Shown: positions 14,867-23,467, counted from the stretch's first letter. The stretch is DNA of 37,105 nucleotides from Burkholderiales bacterium (GCA_022758925.1 JAEMQF010000289.1:1-37105); one strand, 5' to 3'. Notes: generated by a model from the letters alone, not told the origin. Translations and numbers: made by a program.

Positions 14867-16747
14867 TCAGGTCAGCAACAGGGAATTCACGCGCCGCACA
14901 TAGGCCGCCGGATCGTCGAGCTGCCCACCTTCGGCAAGCAATGCCTGGTCGAAAAGAATGTGGGTCAAGTCGTCGAAGTGCTCGGTCGAATCCAAACGCT
15001 TGATCAGCGGGTGCGCGGCGTTGATTTCGAGAATCGGCTGCGACTGCGGCGCGTCTTGGCCCGCCTGTTTGAGCATTCGCGCCAAGTGAGAGCTCATATC
15101 ACCCTCTTCCACAACAAGACACGCCGGTGAATCCACCAGCCGCGTCGTCACGCGCACATCCTTGGCGCGCTCCTTGAGCGTCACTTTCATGCGCTCGAGC
15201 AAGGGTTTGATCGCCGCCGTTGCCTCTTCGGCCTGCTTCTTCTCGTCCTCGTCCTGCAACTTCCCAAGGTCGACCGCCCCCTTGACCACGCTTTGCAAAG
15301 GATGCCCGTCAAACTCATAGAGGTGGCTGAGCAACCATTCGTCGACGCGGTCGGCCAACAACAAGACCTCGATGCCCTTCTTCTTGAAGATCTCGAGTTG
15401 CGGGCTGCTCTTCGCGGCAGCAAGGCTGTTGGCAGCGATCACGTAGATGGCGTCCTGCCCTTGCTTCATGCGTCCGACATAGTCGGTGAACGAAACGCCT
15501 TCGTCGGTGTGCGTCGACGCAAACCTGTAAAGTTTGGCGAGCCGCTCGCGGTTGGCGTGATCCTCACCCACGCCTTCTTTGAGGACCGCGCCGAAGTCCT
15601 TCCAAAATGCAGCGTACTTGGCTCTTTCTGCGGGGTCTTCACTGTCGGCCAGTGCCTCGAGCATGCCCAGCACGCGCTTGGTCGAGCCTTCACGAATCGC
15701 CTTCACGTCGCGGCTTTCCTGCAGCAATTCGCGCGACACGTTCAGCGGCAGGTCGGCGCTATCGATGACGCCCTTGACGAACCGCAGGTACACCGGCATC
15801 AGCGCTTCGGCGTCGTCCATGATGAAGACACGCTTCACGTAGAGCTTGACGCCGCCGCGTTTGTCGCGGTTCCAGAGGTCAAACGGCGCTTTCGACGGCA
15901 CGTAAAGGAGCTGCGTGTATTCGCTGCGTCCTTCGACCCGATTGTGTGTGTATGCCAGCGGCGCTTCGCTGTCGTAACTGATCTGCTTGTAGAACTCCTG
16001 ATATTGCTCAGGCGTGATGTCGTTCTTGCTGCGAGTCCACAGCGCCGCCGCCTTGTTCACCGCCACCCATTCATCGCGCAGCACTTGTTTGTTTGCCTTT
16101 GCGTCCCACTCCTCCTTTTGCATCAGGATCGGCAATGAGATGTGATCGGAGTACTTGCCGATGATGGACTTGAGCTTCCAGCCAGTGAGGAACTCTTCTT
16201 CATCGGCACGTAGATGCAAAGTCACACTCGTGCCGCGCTGGATTCGCTCGATGGCCTCGACCTCGAAATCGCCATCACCTTTGGAACTCCACCGCACACC
16301 CTCGTCGGCCTTCAGTCCGGCGCGGCGCGATTCGACGATGATGCTGTCGGCGACGATGAAACCGCTGTAGAAACCCACGCCGAATTGCCCGATCAGCTGC
16401 GCATCCTTCTTCTGCTGTGCCTCGAGCGCGGCGACGAATTCGCGCGTTCCACTCTTGGCGATCGTGCCCAGATTGGCGATGGCTTCCTCCATCGACATGC
16501 CGATTCCGTTGTCGTGAATCGTGATCGTACGGGCCGTCGCGTCGAAGCTGACACGCACCTCCAGCGGCGGCGCATCCTCATAGAGTGCAGGATTGTTCAG
16601 CGCCTCGAATCGGAGCTTGTCGCACGCGTCGGACGCATTTGAAATCAATTCACGAAGAAAAATCTCCTTGTTCGAGTACAGAGAATGGGTGACGAGGTGA
16701 AGGATCTGCTTGACTTCCGCTTGGAACGAGAGGGTTTGCTTGTTCAT
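14867..16747 (-). CDS. htpG: Hsp90-family chaperone HtpG
   Basis: A 626-residue cytosolic ATP-dependent chaperone, normal for the family. The N-terminal GHKL ATPase has [63 protein letters not shown] and [14 protein letters not shown]. The middle domain has [20 protein letters not shown] and [19 protein letters not shown]. The C-terminal dimerisation domain ends [20 protein letters not shown] followed by [19 protein letters not shown] 16747 ([12 protein letters not shown]) is chosen over an in-frame ATG 11 codons upstream because homologues begin there. A sigma-32 type promoter lies directly upstream, so expression should be heat-inducible. Monocistronic by context. Confidence 0.97.
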   Translation of the reverse strand: MNKQTLSFQAEVKQILHLVTHSLYSNKEIFLRELISNASDACDKLRFEALNNPALYEDAPPLEVRVSFDATARTITIHDNGIGMSMEEAIANLGTIAKSGTREFVAALEAQQKKDAQLIGQFGVGFYSGFIVADSIIVESRRAGLKADEGVRWSSKGDGDFEVEAIERIQRGTSVTLHLRADEEEFLTGWKLKSIIGKYSDHISLPILMQKEEWDAKANKQVLRDEWVAVNKAAALWTRSKNDITPEQYQEFYKQISYDSEAPLAYTHNRVEGRSEYTQLLYVPSKAPFDLWNRDKRGGVKLYVKRVFIMDDAEALMPVYLRFVKGVIDSADLPLNVSRELLQESRDVKAIREGSTKRVLGMLEALADSEDPAERAKYAAFWKDFGAVLKEGVGEDHANRERLAKLYRFASTHTDEGVSFTDYVGRMKQGQDAIYVIAANSLAAAKSSPQLEIFKKKGIEVLLLADRVDEWLLSHLYEFDGHPLQSVVKGAVDLGKLQDEDEKKQAEEATAAIKPLLERMKVTLKERAKDVRVTTRLVDSPACLVVEEGDMSSHLARMLKQAGQDAPQSQPILEINAAHPLIKRLDSTEHFDDLTHILFDQALLAEGGQLDDPAAYVRRVNSLLLT

Positions 16748-16793
16748 GATTTCTCGACGGTGAAACTCGCTGGCACGCATGACGAAGCGGCCA

Positions 16794-16821
16794 CTTTGGG
16801 GTCTGGCGGAAAGATTTCAAG
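16794..16821 (-). promoter_or_regulatory. Sigma-32 (RpoH) heat-shock promoter of htpG
   Basis: On the minus strand CTTGAAA (16815-16821) is followed after exactly 13 bases by CCCCAAAG (16794-16801). The RpoH consensus is CTTGAAA, 13-17 bases, CCCCATnT, so the -35 is perfect and the -10 matches in its key CCCCA. Transcription would start around 16786, about 40 bases before the htpG ATG, in the gap after the flavoprotein stop. Confidence 0.75.
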
Positions 16822-16851
16822 GGCCGTTCCTGCGCCCCGCCCTCGATTTAC

Positions 16852-18273
16852 CTACAGCGTGAATATCTTCCCCGGGTTCATGATGTTCTTGGGATCGAGG
16901 GCACGCTTGATCGTTCGCATCATCTCCACAGCCATTTCGCCGGCTTCGTCGACCAGGAAGCCTTGTTTGTGCAGGCCGACGCCGTGTTCGCCGGTGCAAG
17001 TGCCCTGCAGCCGCAAGGCACGGTGCACAAGTGTGTGATTGAGGGCCTCGGCCATCTCGCGCTCGCTGGGGATCGCCGGGTCGATCAGGTACGCCACATG
17101 AAAGTTGCCGTCGCCGACATGGCCCACGGTGTAGTGGGTGATTCCCGCGCGCTTTGCTTCATCGAGCGCTGCCGTCACACATTCGGCCAGTCGCGAGATG
17201 GGAACGCATGTGTCCGTGGTCACGGTGCGGCACCCCGGGCGAATCTGCATGCCGGCGAAGTACGCGTGATGCCGCGCTGTCCACAAACGGGTGCGTTCTT
17301 CCGGTGTTGTGGCCCATTGGAACTGCTCGCCGCCAAATTCGCGCGCGATGTCCTGAACCGCCTCGGCCTGCTCTTTCACACTCGCCGGGCTGCCATGAAA
17401 CTCCATCAACAGCATGGGTTGCTCGAGCAAACTCAGTTTGTCGTGCGCGTTGACGGCGCGCACCGCATTCGCATCAAGCAATTCGCAGCGTGCGATGGGA
17501 ATGCCGAGTTGAATCAACTGGATCGTGGTGTTGACAGCCGCGCCCACGTCCGGGAAATGACACACTGCCGCCAACACCGCCTCGGGCAGCGGATACAAGC
17601 GCACCGTGACCTCCGTCATCACGCCCAGAGTGCCTTCACTGCCGACGAGCAGACGTGTGAGGTCGTAGCCAGCGCTCGACTTTCTGGCTCGGGTTCCGGT
17701 ACGAACGATGTCGCCGTTGGCGGTGACGACGGTCAGTGCCAGCACGTTTTCGCGCATCGTCCCATAGCGCACGGCATTCGTTCCGCTCGCGCGCGTGGCC
17801 GCCATGCCACCCAAAGTCGCGTCCGCGCCGGGGTCGATCGGGAAGAACAGACCCGTGTCCTTGATCTCCCGATTCAGTTGCGTGCGCGTCACGCCGGCTT
17901 GAACCGTAACGGTCAGGTCTTCAGGGTGCACCGCGACGATTCTGTTCATTCGACTCAAGTCGATGCTGACGCCACCTTGTACGGCCAACAAATGACCCTC
18001 GAGGGACGAGCCCACACCGAATGGAATCACGGGGACCAAGTATTCGCTCGCAAGCTTGACCACGAATGCCACGTCCTCGGTGCTCTCGGCGAACACAACC
18101 GCATCGGGCGGCGTGACTTCAAACGGAGATTCGTCACGCCCATGCTGTTCGCACACGGACCGAGAGATCGAGCAGCGATCGGCAAATCGCGCCATCAGCC
18201 TTTCGAGCATGACCTTCGGGACTGACCTGCGTTCGAAATGCGGCAATGCGTGACTGGACAACGGCGCGTTCAT
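16852..18273 (-). CDS. FAD-binding oxidoreductase, D-lactate dehydrogenase (cytochrome)/GlcD type
   Basis: A 473-residue flavoprotein of the VAO/PCMH family. The FAD-binding PCMH domain (about 45-225) has TPPDAVVFAESTEDVAFVVKLA, VPVIPFGVGSSLEGH, AVHPEDLTVTVQAGVTRTQLN, DPGADATLGGMAATRASGTN, RYGTMRENVLALTVV and LTRLLVGSEGTLGVMTEV. The FAD-oxidase C domain carries GHVGDGNFHVAYL and CTGEHGVGLHKQGFL, the His-rich metal and substrate motifs, and ends with LDPKNIMNPGKIF. It is most like mitochondrial-type D-lactate dehydrogenases that pass electrons to cytochrome c or quinone, but glycolate or other 2-hydroxy acids are possible. It starts at ATG 18273 and is divergent from the cobalamin adenosyltransferase gene by 166 bases. 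Confidence 0.9.
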   Translation of the reverse strand: MNAPLSSHALPHFERRSVPKVMLERLMARFADRCSISRSVCEQHGRDESPFEVTPPDAVVFAESTEDVAFVVKLASEYLVPVIPFGVGSSLEGHLLAVQGGVSIDLSRMNRIVAVHPEDLTVTVQAGVTRTQLNREIKDTGLFFPIDPGADATLGGMAATRASGTNAVRYGTMRENVLALTVVTANGDIVRTGTRARKSSAGYDLTRLLVGSEGTLGVMTEVTVRLYPLPEAVLAAVCHFPDVGAAVNTTIQLIQLGIPIARCELLDANAVRAVNAHDKLSLLEQPMLLMEFHGSPASVKEQAEAVQDIAREFGGEQFQWATTPEERTRLWTARHHAYFAGMQIRPGCRTVTTDTCVPISRLAECVTAALDEAKRAGITHYTVGHVGDGNFHVAYLIDPAIPSEREMAEALNHTLVHRALRLQGTCTGEHGVGLHKQGFLVDEAGEMAVEMMRTIKRALDPKNIMNPGKIFTL

Positions 18274-18439
18274 GGGGGGACTCCAGCGCGCCGAGTTGGG
18301 CGCGCAGCCCTGGGATTCTATTCAGCCCTGCTCACCCGCCTTGGCAATGTCATGCGCCAAACCTGGGGAGACTACTGCTATCGACTGTTCCAGACCGGCC
18401 CAGTGACAGTCAATGCGCCAGGCCTTAGCATCCCGGTCC

Positions 18440-19015
18440 ATGGCGAATCGCCTGACACAGATTGCAACGCGCACCGGGGACGACGGCACCACCGGCCTTG
18501 GCGATGGCTCGAGGGTCGCGAAGGACAATTTGCGGATTTGCGCGATGGGTGAAGTCGACGAGCTCAATTCGCACCTCGGCGTCTTGCTCGCCGAGCCATT
18601 GCCCGCCGAGGTTCGCGAGTTCCTGGTTGTGGTCCAGCACGAGCTGTTCAATCTCGGCGGCGAGCTGTCGATTCCAGGTTTCGAGTTGCTCAAGCTTGCT
18701 GCCGTCTCACACCTCGACGATGCCTTGGCACACTACAACGCCGGATTGCCCAGGCTCAAGGAATTCATTCTCCCGGCTGGCACCCGCAGCGCAGCCCTTG
18801 CACACGTCGCGCGCAGCGTTGCACGCCGTGCCGAAAGGGCAGTTGTCGCGCTCGGGGGAACCGAAGCGTTGCGGGCGGCGCCGCGGCAATATTTGAATCG
18901 CCTCAGCGACATGTTGTTCGTTCTGGCGCGCGTGCTTAACCGCGCCAACCTGGACGGACTGGGCGGCGACGACATGTACTGGAAAAGCGAGCGCTTGGCT
19001 CGCGACGACGGTTGA
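18440..19015 (+). CDS. PduO-type ATP:cob(I)alamin adenosyltransferase
   Basis: A 191-residue trimeric enzyme that transfers the adenosyl group of ATP to cob(I)alamin, making coenzyme B12. The N-terminal TRTGDDGTTGLGDGSRVAKD is the ATP-binding signature. It is followed by GEVDELNSHLG, ARSVARRAERAVVAL and QYLNRLSDMLFVLARVLNR near the C-terminus, where the Arg and Asn are known ligands in the PduO family. It starts at ATG 18440 (MANRLTQ); the frame is open nine codons further upstream without homology. Its partner genes for B12 use are not in the window. Confidence 0.95.
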   Translation: MANRLTQIATRTGDDGTTGLGDGSRVAKDNLRICAMGEVDELNSHLGVLLAEPLPAEVREFLVVVQHELFNLGGELSIPGFELLKLAAVSHLDDALAHYNAGLPRLKEFILPAGTRSAALAHVARSVARRAERAVVALGGTEALRAAPRQYLNRLSDMLFVLARVLNRANLDGLGGDDMYWKSERLARDDG

Positions 19016-19077
19016 CGAGTCCGGCGCGAGTTTTCGGCAGGCGCGATCTGTTCTCGCGGCGCGTCTGGTCTACCGGC

Positions 19078-19374
19078 TCATCGCGCGATGGCGAACCCGG
19101 CTGCGAATTCTTCCAGGTCGAGGGTGCCATTGCCGTCAGTGTCCAGATCGTTGAACCGCTCGGCGTATCCTGCCAGTCCTGCAACTTCAGGCAGGGTCAG
19201 GGCTCCGTCATCGTCGGCATCCGCTTTGCTGAACGTGGCTTCCATGACGACCCGATCCCACGCCGAGAGTTGGTCCGCTGCGCTGCCACGTGTCTGCGCT
19301 GCAAGCGGCGCGGCCACCAGTGTGGCCACTGCGGCCAGCGTTGCGGTTCTTACAGCATCGGACAGTCGGCGCAT
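19078..19374 (-). CDS. Secreted EF-hand calcium-binding protein
   Basis: A 98-residue protein with a Sec signal peptide (MRRLSDAVRTATLAAVATLVAAPLAAQ) and two EF-hand loops: DADDDGALTLPE and DTDGNGTLDLEE, both with Asp at positions 1, 3 and 5, Gly at 6 and Glu at 12. It probably binds calcium in the periplasm or outside; nothing else can be inferred. ATG 19374 is chosen because the signal peptide begins there and GGGGA lies upstream. Earlier in-frame ATGs at 19404 and 19452 add residues that do not look like a signal peptide. It follows the DAHP synthase gene on the same strand after 166 bases. Confidence 0.8.
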   Translation of the reverse strand: MRRLSDAVRTATLAAVATLVAAPLAAQTRGSAADQLSAWDRVVMEATFSKADADDDGALTLPEVAGLAGYAERFNDLDTDGNGTLDLEEFAAGFAIAR

Positions 19375-19540
19375 GGAATTTCCCCAGCTGACTCGGAGAC
19401 GCATTGAACCCGATGCGAGGCGGTTGTGCGCGCCACGCTTGCGCAGGCACACACGCCTTACAGCCGATGACCGCGGTTTACAAGTTGTTGCGTGGCAAGC
19501 GGGATTGGCGCTGGAACTCTATTGCGATTTGAGGTCGTGC

Positions 19541-20659
19541 TCAGCAGCGTCGCGCTTTCACAGCCAGATCGAGCATCTCCAGAACCTCCACAGAATCGTC
19601 CCAACCCAGGCAGGCATCGGTAATGCTTTGGCCGTATGCGAGTCTTGCAGGGTCATCTTTGCCAGCGTTGAATTTCTGCGAACCCGAAACCAGGTGGCTT
19701 TCGACCATGACACCGAAGATGCAGTTCGCACCGGCTTTCAGTTGCCCGGCAATGTCGCGCGCCACATCAACTTGTCGTTCGTGCCGCTTGCCGCTGTTGG
19801 CGTGACTGCAGTCGATCATCAACGCGCAGTCGAGTTTGGCCGCTTCGATCTCCTTGCAGGCCGCTGCGACATGCGCAGCATCGTAGTTGGGTGCTCTACC
19901 TCCACGCAGAATCACGTGGCAGTCTCGGTTGCCCTTGGTCTCGACAATGGCCACCTGGCCGTTCTTGTGTACGGAGAGAAAGTGATGCGGCCGTGCGGCG
20001 GCCTGGATCGCATCGATCGCAATTCGAATATTTCCGTCGGTGCCGTTCTTGAAGCCGATCGGCGCCGACAAGCCCGAGGCCAACTCGCGATGAACCTGAC
20101 TCTCCGTGGTGCGCGCCCCGATGGCTCCCCAAGCGATCAGGTCGCCCAGGTACTGCGGTGAGATCACGTCGAGGAACTCGCTGCCCGCGGGCAAGCCGAG
20201 GCGATTGATTTCAACCAGCAACTGCCTGGCGATGCGCAGACCCTCGTCAATTCGATAGCTCTCGTCCAGGTAGGGGTCGTTGATCAGGCCTTTCCACCCC
20301 ACCGTGGTGCGCGGCTTCTCGAAATACACACGCATCACGATTTCCAGGGTATCTGCATAGCGCTGCCGCTGCAGCACCAGCCGCCGCGCATACTCGAGCG
20401 CCGCGGCTGGGTCATGGATCGAGCACGGGCCGATGACGACCAGCAGGCGATCATCCTTGCGCTGCATGATTTCACGCACCGCGGCGCGCGTCTGGCCGAT
20501 CAACCGCTCAGCCGCCGAACCCGCGATCGGGAAGAAGCGGATCAGGTGTTCCGGCGGCGGCAACGGCGTCACGTCCTCGATACGCTGGTCGTCGGTCTGG
20601 CTGGTTCGTTCGCTGCTGGCGCGCCAACCATCACCTTCGGTCACGGACTTGTTCGGCAT
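19541..20659 (-). CDS. aroG: 3-deoxy-7-phosphoheptulonate (DAHP) synthase, class I (AroG/AroF type)
   Basis: A 372-residue enzyme that condenses phosphoenolpyruvate and erythrose 4-phosphate, the first step of the shikimate pathway to Phe, Tyr, Trp and folate. Class I (AroAI-alpha) motifs are VVIGPCSIHDPAAALEYA, MRVYFEKPRTTVGWKGLIND, GLPAGSEFLDVISPQY, WGAIGARTTESQVHRELASG, GFKNGTDGN, VILRGGRAPNY and MIDCSHANSGK. These include the PEP- and metal-binding Cys, His, Glu and Asp residues. The N-terminal about 45 residues are the region where such enzymes bind inhibitory amino acids. AGGAGA seven bases before ATG 20659 is a strong ribosome site. Upstream sits an apparent transcription attenuator with an aromatic-rich leader peptide (separate entries). 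Which of aroF, aroG or aroH it equals cannot be told from sequence. Confidence 0.95.
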   Translation of the reverse strand: MPNKSVTEGDGWRASSERTSQTDDQRIEDVTPLPPPEHLIRFFPIAGSAAERLIGQTRAAVREIMQRKDDRLLVVIGPCSIHDPAAALEYARRLVLQRQRYADTLEIVMRVYFEKPRTTVGWKGLINDPYLDESYRIDEGLRIARQLLVEINRLGLPAGSEFLDVISPQYLGDLIAWGAIGARTTESQVHRELASGLSAPIGFKNGTDGNIRIAIDAIQAAARPHHFLSVHKNGQVAIVETKGNRDCHVILRGGRAPNYDAAHVAAACKEIEAAKLDCALMIDCSHANSGKRHERQVDVARDIAGQLKAGANCIFGVMVESHLVSGSQKFNAGKDDPARLAYGQSITDACLGWDDSVEVLEMLDLAVKARRC

Positions 20660-20699
20660 GGCGTTCGTCTCCTGGTCGAATCTGTGAAAAGCTCAGGGG

Positions 20700-20732
20700 A
20701 AAAAAAACCGCCGGGCGGGGCCCGGCGGTTTT
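20700..20732 (-). terminator. Intrinsic terminator/attenuator before aroG (also stops tldD read-through)
   Basis: On the minus strand a 13-bp perfect stem, AAAACCGCCGGGC (20732-20720) with GCCCGGCGGTTTT (20716-20704), closes a 3-base loop and runs into eight consecutive T (20707-20700). It lies 40 bases before the aroG start codon and 28 bases after the leader peptide stop, so it must be bypassed for aroG to be expressed from upstream promoters. Confidence 0.9.
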
Positions 20733-20759
20733 GAAGTCCTGCTTGCGCTACTTTGCTAC

Positions 20760-20834
20760 CTATGCGCCTGCCTCTCCAACCGCGGGGCGGTGCGAGAACC
20801 AAAAGTACGCAAAGAAGTAGAAGCCGAGTTGCAT
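20760..20834 (-). CDS. Aromatic-rich leader peptide of aroG (24 codons)
   Basis: A short ORF from ATG 20834 to TAG 20760-20762. After MQLG it encodes FYFFAYFWF, eight aromatic codons out of nine (five Phe, two Tyr, one Trp), then SHRPAVGEAGA. Such a run is what classical leader peptides (for example PheL, FFFAFFF) use to stall ribosomes when the matching charged tRNA is short. All three aromatic amino acids are read, which fits the common-pathway enzyme encoded next. There is no Shine-Dalgarno; the predicted transcription start is at or next to the ATG, so translation may be leaderless. The peptide is probably not functional as a protein. Confidence 0.8.
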   Translation of the reverse strand: MQLGFYFFAYFWFSHRPAVGEAGA

Positions 20835-20841
20835 CGCTGTC

Positions 20842-20850
20842 AATGTACCA
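20842..20850 (-). promoter_or_regulatory. Extended -10 promoter for the aroG leader
   Basis: The minus strand reads TGGTACATT: TGn extension plus TACATT (four of six to TATAAT). With the usual 6-7 base discriminator, transcription would begin at G20835 or A20834, that is at the leader ATG. It lies 40 bases after the tldD stop. No -35 box is evident. Confidence 0.5.
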
Positions 20851-20889
20851 CGCCGATGATTGCTTGCGCTGGCTGGGCCTCGCGCCAAT

Positions 20890-22365
20890 TCACGCCGTGC
20901 CCCCGACGGTGAGTCTGTCGATGCGCAACGTGGGTTGACCAACGCCGACGGGAACGCTTTGGCCGTCCTTGCCGCACACACCAACACCTGTATCGAGTTT
21001 CATGTCGTTGCCGATCATGCTGACTCGCGTCAAAGCGTCGGGCCCGTTGCCGATGATCGTCGCGCCCTTGACAGGATACTGAATCTTGCCCCCTTCGACC
21101 CAAAACGCTTCGCTCGCCGAGAACACGAACTTTCCGCTCGTGATATCGACCTGACCGCCGCCGAAATTTGTGGCGTACAAGCCGCGCTTCAGGCTGCTCA
21201 CGATTTCTTCCGCCGACTTGGCTCCGCCCAGCATGTAGGTGTTGGTCATGCGCGGCAACGGCACGGCGGCATAACTCTCGCGTCGCCCATTGCCCGTGGG
21301 CAACACCCCCATCAAGCGCGCGTTGAGCGAATCCTGGAGGTAGCCCTTCAGAATGCCATCTTCGATCAAGACGTTGCGCTGCGAGACGTTGCCTTCGTCG
21401 TCGACGTTGAGCGAGCCGCGGCGGTCCGGCAGGGTTCCGTCGTCGAGCACGGTGACGCCCTCGGCGGCCACGCGTTGGCCCATCTTTCCACTGAAAGCGC
21501 TGCTGCCTTTGCGGTTGAAGTCGCCCTCCAAGCCATGGCCAATGGCCTCATGCAGCAGCACGCCGGGCCAGCCTGGCCCAAGCACCACGCTCATCTCACC
21601 GGCCTTCGCCGGGCGCGATTCGAGGTTCGTCAGGGCCGCATTTGTCGCGTCTCGAACATAGGTCTCGATCACCGTGTCATGAAAGTATCCGAAGCCGAAG
21701 CGGCCACCACCCCCCGCAGTGCCCACTTCGCGGCGCACCTCGCCGGCAATGGTTTGTTCGGCAATCACCGTCACGGAAAGACGCACCAGCGGGCGCACAT
21801 CGGCCGCCAGCGTGCCGTCGGCGCGCGCGATCAACACAACGTCATATTCACCAGCCAACCCAGCCATCACTTGTTTGATGCGCGGGTCGACGGCGCGCGC
21901 CATTCGCTCAACCTTCTCGAGCAGGGCAACTTTCTGGGCACTGTCGAGCGTCGAGATAGGATCCATCGGTGCGTAGAGAATCCGGCTCGGCGCGAGTTTG
22001 GTCGCCGTTTCGATCTTCACTTTGCGGCTTTGGCCGGCAGCAGCGATGGTGCGGACCGTTTCGGCGGCATCGATCAACGAGCCCTCGGAGATTTCGTCGG
22101 AGTAGGCGAATGCGGTTTTCTCGCCGGCCACGGCGCGCACTCCCACCCCTTGGTCAATCCCAAAGCTGCCGCTCTTGACGATGCCTTCCTCCAGGCTCCA
22201 GCCTTCACTGCGCGTGTACTGAAAATAAAGGTCCGCATCGTCGATTCGATGTGTCGCGATCGTCGCCAGCGCCTTGCCCAGCGTCGCCTCGGTCAGGCCA
22301 AAGGGAACGAGCAAGAGCGAGCGCGCGACAGCCAGGCGCTCGAGGGTCGGTTCGCGGGAAATCAT
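20890..22365 (-). CDS. tldD: Metalloprotease TldD
   Basis: A 491-residue subunit of the TldD/TldE (PmbA) zinc protease, which trims unfolded peptides and matures modified peptides such as microcin B17 and takes part in CcdA turnover. The zinc site HEAIGHGLEGD is at about 272-282 (HExxxH). Other family segments are YFQYTRSEGWSLEEGIVKSG near the start, GVGVRAVAGEKTAFAYSD, VVLGPGWPGVLLHEA, LPRMTNTYMLGG and VKGATIIGNGPDAL. ATG 22365 (MISREPTLERL) gives normal length; the frame is open upstream but then overlaps the start of the neighbouring ABC gene region without homology. The TldE partner is outside the window. Confidence 0.95.
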   Translation of the reverse strand: MISREPTLERLAVARSLLLVPFGLTEATLGKALATIATHRIDDADLYFQYTRSEGWSLEEGIVKSGSFGIDQGVGVRAVAGEKTAFAYSDEISEGSLIDAAETVRTIAAAGQSRKVKIETATKLAPSRILYAPMDPISTLDSAQKVALLEKVERMARAVDPRIKQVMAGLAGEYDVVLIARADGTLAADVRPLVRLSVTVIAEQTIAGEVRREVGTAGGGGRFGFGYFHDTVIETYVRDATNAALTNLESRPAKAGEMSVVLGPGWPGVLLHEAIGHGLEGDFNRKGSSAFSGKMGQRVAAEGVTVLDDGTLPDRRGSLNVDDEGNVSQRNVLIEDGILKGYLQDSLNARLMGVLPTGNGRRESYAAVPLPRMTNTYMLGGAKSAEEIVSSLKRGLYATNFGGGQVDITSGKFVFSASEAFWVEGGKIQYPVKGATIIGNGPDALTRVSMIGNDMKLDTGVGVCGKDGQSVPVGVGQPTLRIDRLTVGGTA

Positions 22366-22432
22366 GACATTGTCCGGGGCTGCAGGCAAATCATTGTAGG
22401 AGGCGTTGCAATGATGTACCGCCGCTGCGGCG

Positions 22433-23467
22433 TCAGATTCGCCCTTCTTCCGCGGCATGACAGGCAATCTGCACTGTTTCGATTCGTCGCAGCGTGGGCC
22501 GCTCCACTTTGCAGCGTGCATTGGCGTAAGGGCAACGCGGGTGAAATGAACAGCCCGTGGGCGGGTTCAACGGATTGGGTACTTCGCCTTGGACCGGGGT
22601 GCGCGCGCGGCCGCTCATGTGAATGTCGGGGATGGCGTCCAGAAGCATGCGCGTATAGGGGTGGCGCGGCCGCGCAAAGAGTTCGGCCTTGGGCGCAAGC
22701 TCGACCAGACGGCCCAGGTACATCACACCAACGCTGTCACTCACATGGCGCACCACGGCCAGGTTGTGCGAGATGAACAGATAGGTCAATTGGCGCTCGC
22801 GCTGCAAATCCTTCATGATGTTGAGTACCTGGGCCTGCACCGACACGTCCAGCGCCGAAGTCGGCTCGTCACACACCAGAAACTCGGGCTGCGTGGCCAG
22901 GGCGCGCGCGATCGAGATGCGCTGCCGCTGCCCGCCCGAAAACTGATGCGGAAACTTTTCCATGTCGGCACCCGCGAGCCCCACCGACGCAAGCAGTTGC
23001 GCCACCGCGGCTCGCAAACTCGAACGGTCGGCACGCTTCGCCGCCGGGCCCGCCAAGCCGTGCTCTCGCAACGGCTCGGCGACAATGTCTTCAATCTTCC
23101 AGCGGGGGTTCAAGCTCGCGTACGGGTCCTGAAAAATCATCTGCATGCGCCGCCTGAGAGGGCGTGCAGCGGCGCTGCGAAGTGTGGTCGCGATGTCGGC
23201 ACCGTCAAATCGCACCTCACCAGCGCTCGGGGCGTAAAGACCGACGAGCAAACGCGCCACCGTGCTTTTGCCGCAACCCGATTCGCCCACCAAGGCCAGC
23301 GTACGGCCGCGAAGGATTGCGAAGCTGACGCCGTCGACGGCATGCACGAACTGGCGTGGTTTACGTTCCACGGCGCGGTTCAGCCAGGGTGCGGAAACGT
23401 CAAAAGTCTTGGCCAGGTCGCGCACCTCAACCAACGGTGTTTCCATCGCCACAGGCACCGGCGTCAT
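22433..23467 (-). CDS. Peptide-type ABC transporter ATP-binding protein (DppF/OppF family)
   Basis: A 344-residue ATPase of the nickel/dipeptide/oligopeptide transporter group. Walker [10 protein letters not shown] is at 61-69, signature [16 protein letters not shown], Walker [19 protein letters not shown]. The C-terminal oligo_HPY domain has [17 protein letters not shown] followed by [17 protein letters not shown], whose cysteines may bind an Fe-S cluster as in related proteins. ATG 23467 overlaps the upstream ATPase stop by four bases (ATGA), which fixes the start; a longer open frame upstream is not needed. It is the last gene of the five-gene operon. Confidence 0.93.
   Translation of the reverse strand: MTPVPVAMETPLVEVRDLAKTFDVSAPWLNRAVERKPRQFVHAVDGVSFAILRGRTLALVGESGCGKSTVARLLVGLYAPSAGEVRFDGADIATTLRSAAARPLRRRMQMIFQDPYASLNPRWKIEDIVAEPLREHGLAGPAAKRADRSSLRAAVAQLLASVGLAGADMEKFPHQFSGGQRQRISIARALATQPEFLVCDEPTSALDVSVQAQVLNIMKDLQRERQLTYLFISHNLAVVRHVSDSVGVMYLGRLVELAPKAELFARPRHPYTRMLLDAIPDIHMSGRARTPVQGEVPNPLNPPTGCSFHPRCPYANARCKVERPTLRRIETVQIACHAAEEGRI

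Larger units (their letters stand above)
20700..20834 (-). promoter_or_regulatory. Candidate ribosome-mediated transcription attenuator of aroG
   Basis: Hand folding gives mutually exclusive pairings. (a) Inner pause hairpin 20797-20773: TCTC with GAGA and ACCGC with GCGGT around a CCC loop. (b) Outer helix: the aromatic-codon stretch 20812-20802 with 20754-20743 just after the leader stop, 11 bp with one bulged G. (c) Antiterminator: CCCCGCGGTT (20787-20778) with AACCGCCGGG (20730-20721), nine of ten pairs. (d) The terminator. A ribosome stalled on the Phe/Tyr/Trp codons would cover the 5' arms of (a) and (b), free the segment at 20787-20778 to pair in (c), and prevent (d). Order and overlaps follow the trp/phe attenuator logic. 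No energy calculation was done. Confidence 0.75.

Noticed and set aside
16963-18225. Plus-strand open frame of 420 codons opposite the flavoprotein gene
   Set aside because: Antisense shadow produced by codon bias; composition is Arg/His-rich and low in hydrophobic cores.
20860-22776. Plus-strand open frame of 638 codons opposite tldD
   Set aside because: It is an antisense shadow of tldD and the DppF-like gene in GC-rich DNA; the translation is His/Arg/Ala-rich without any recognisable domain.
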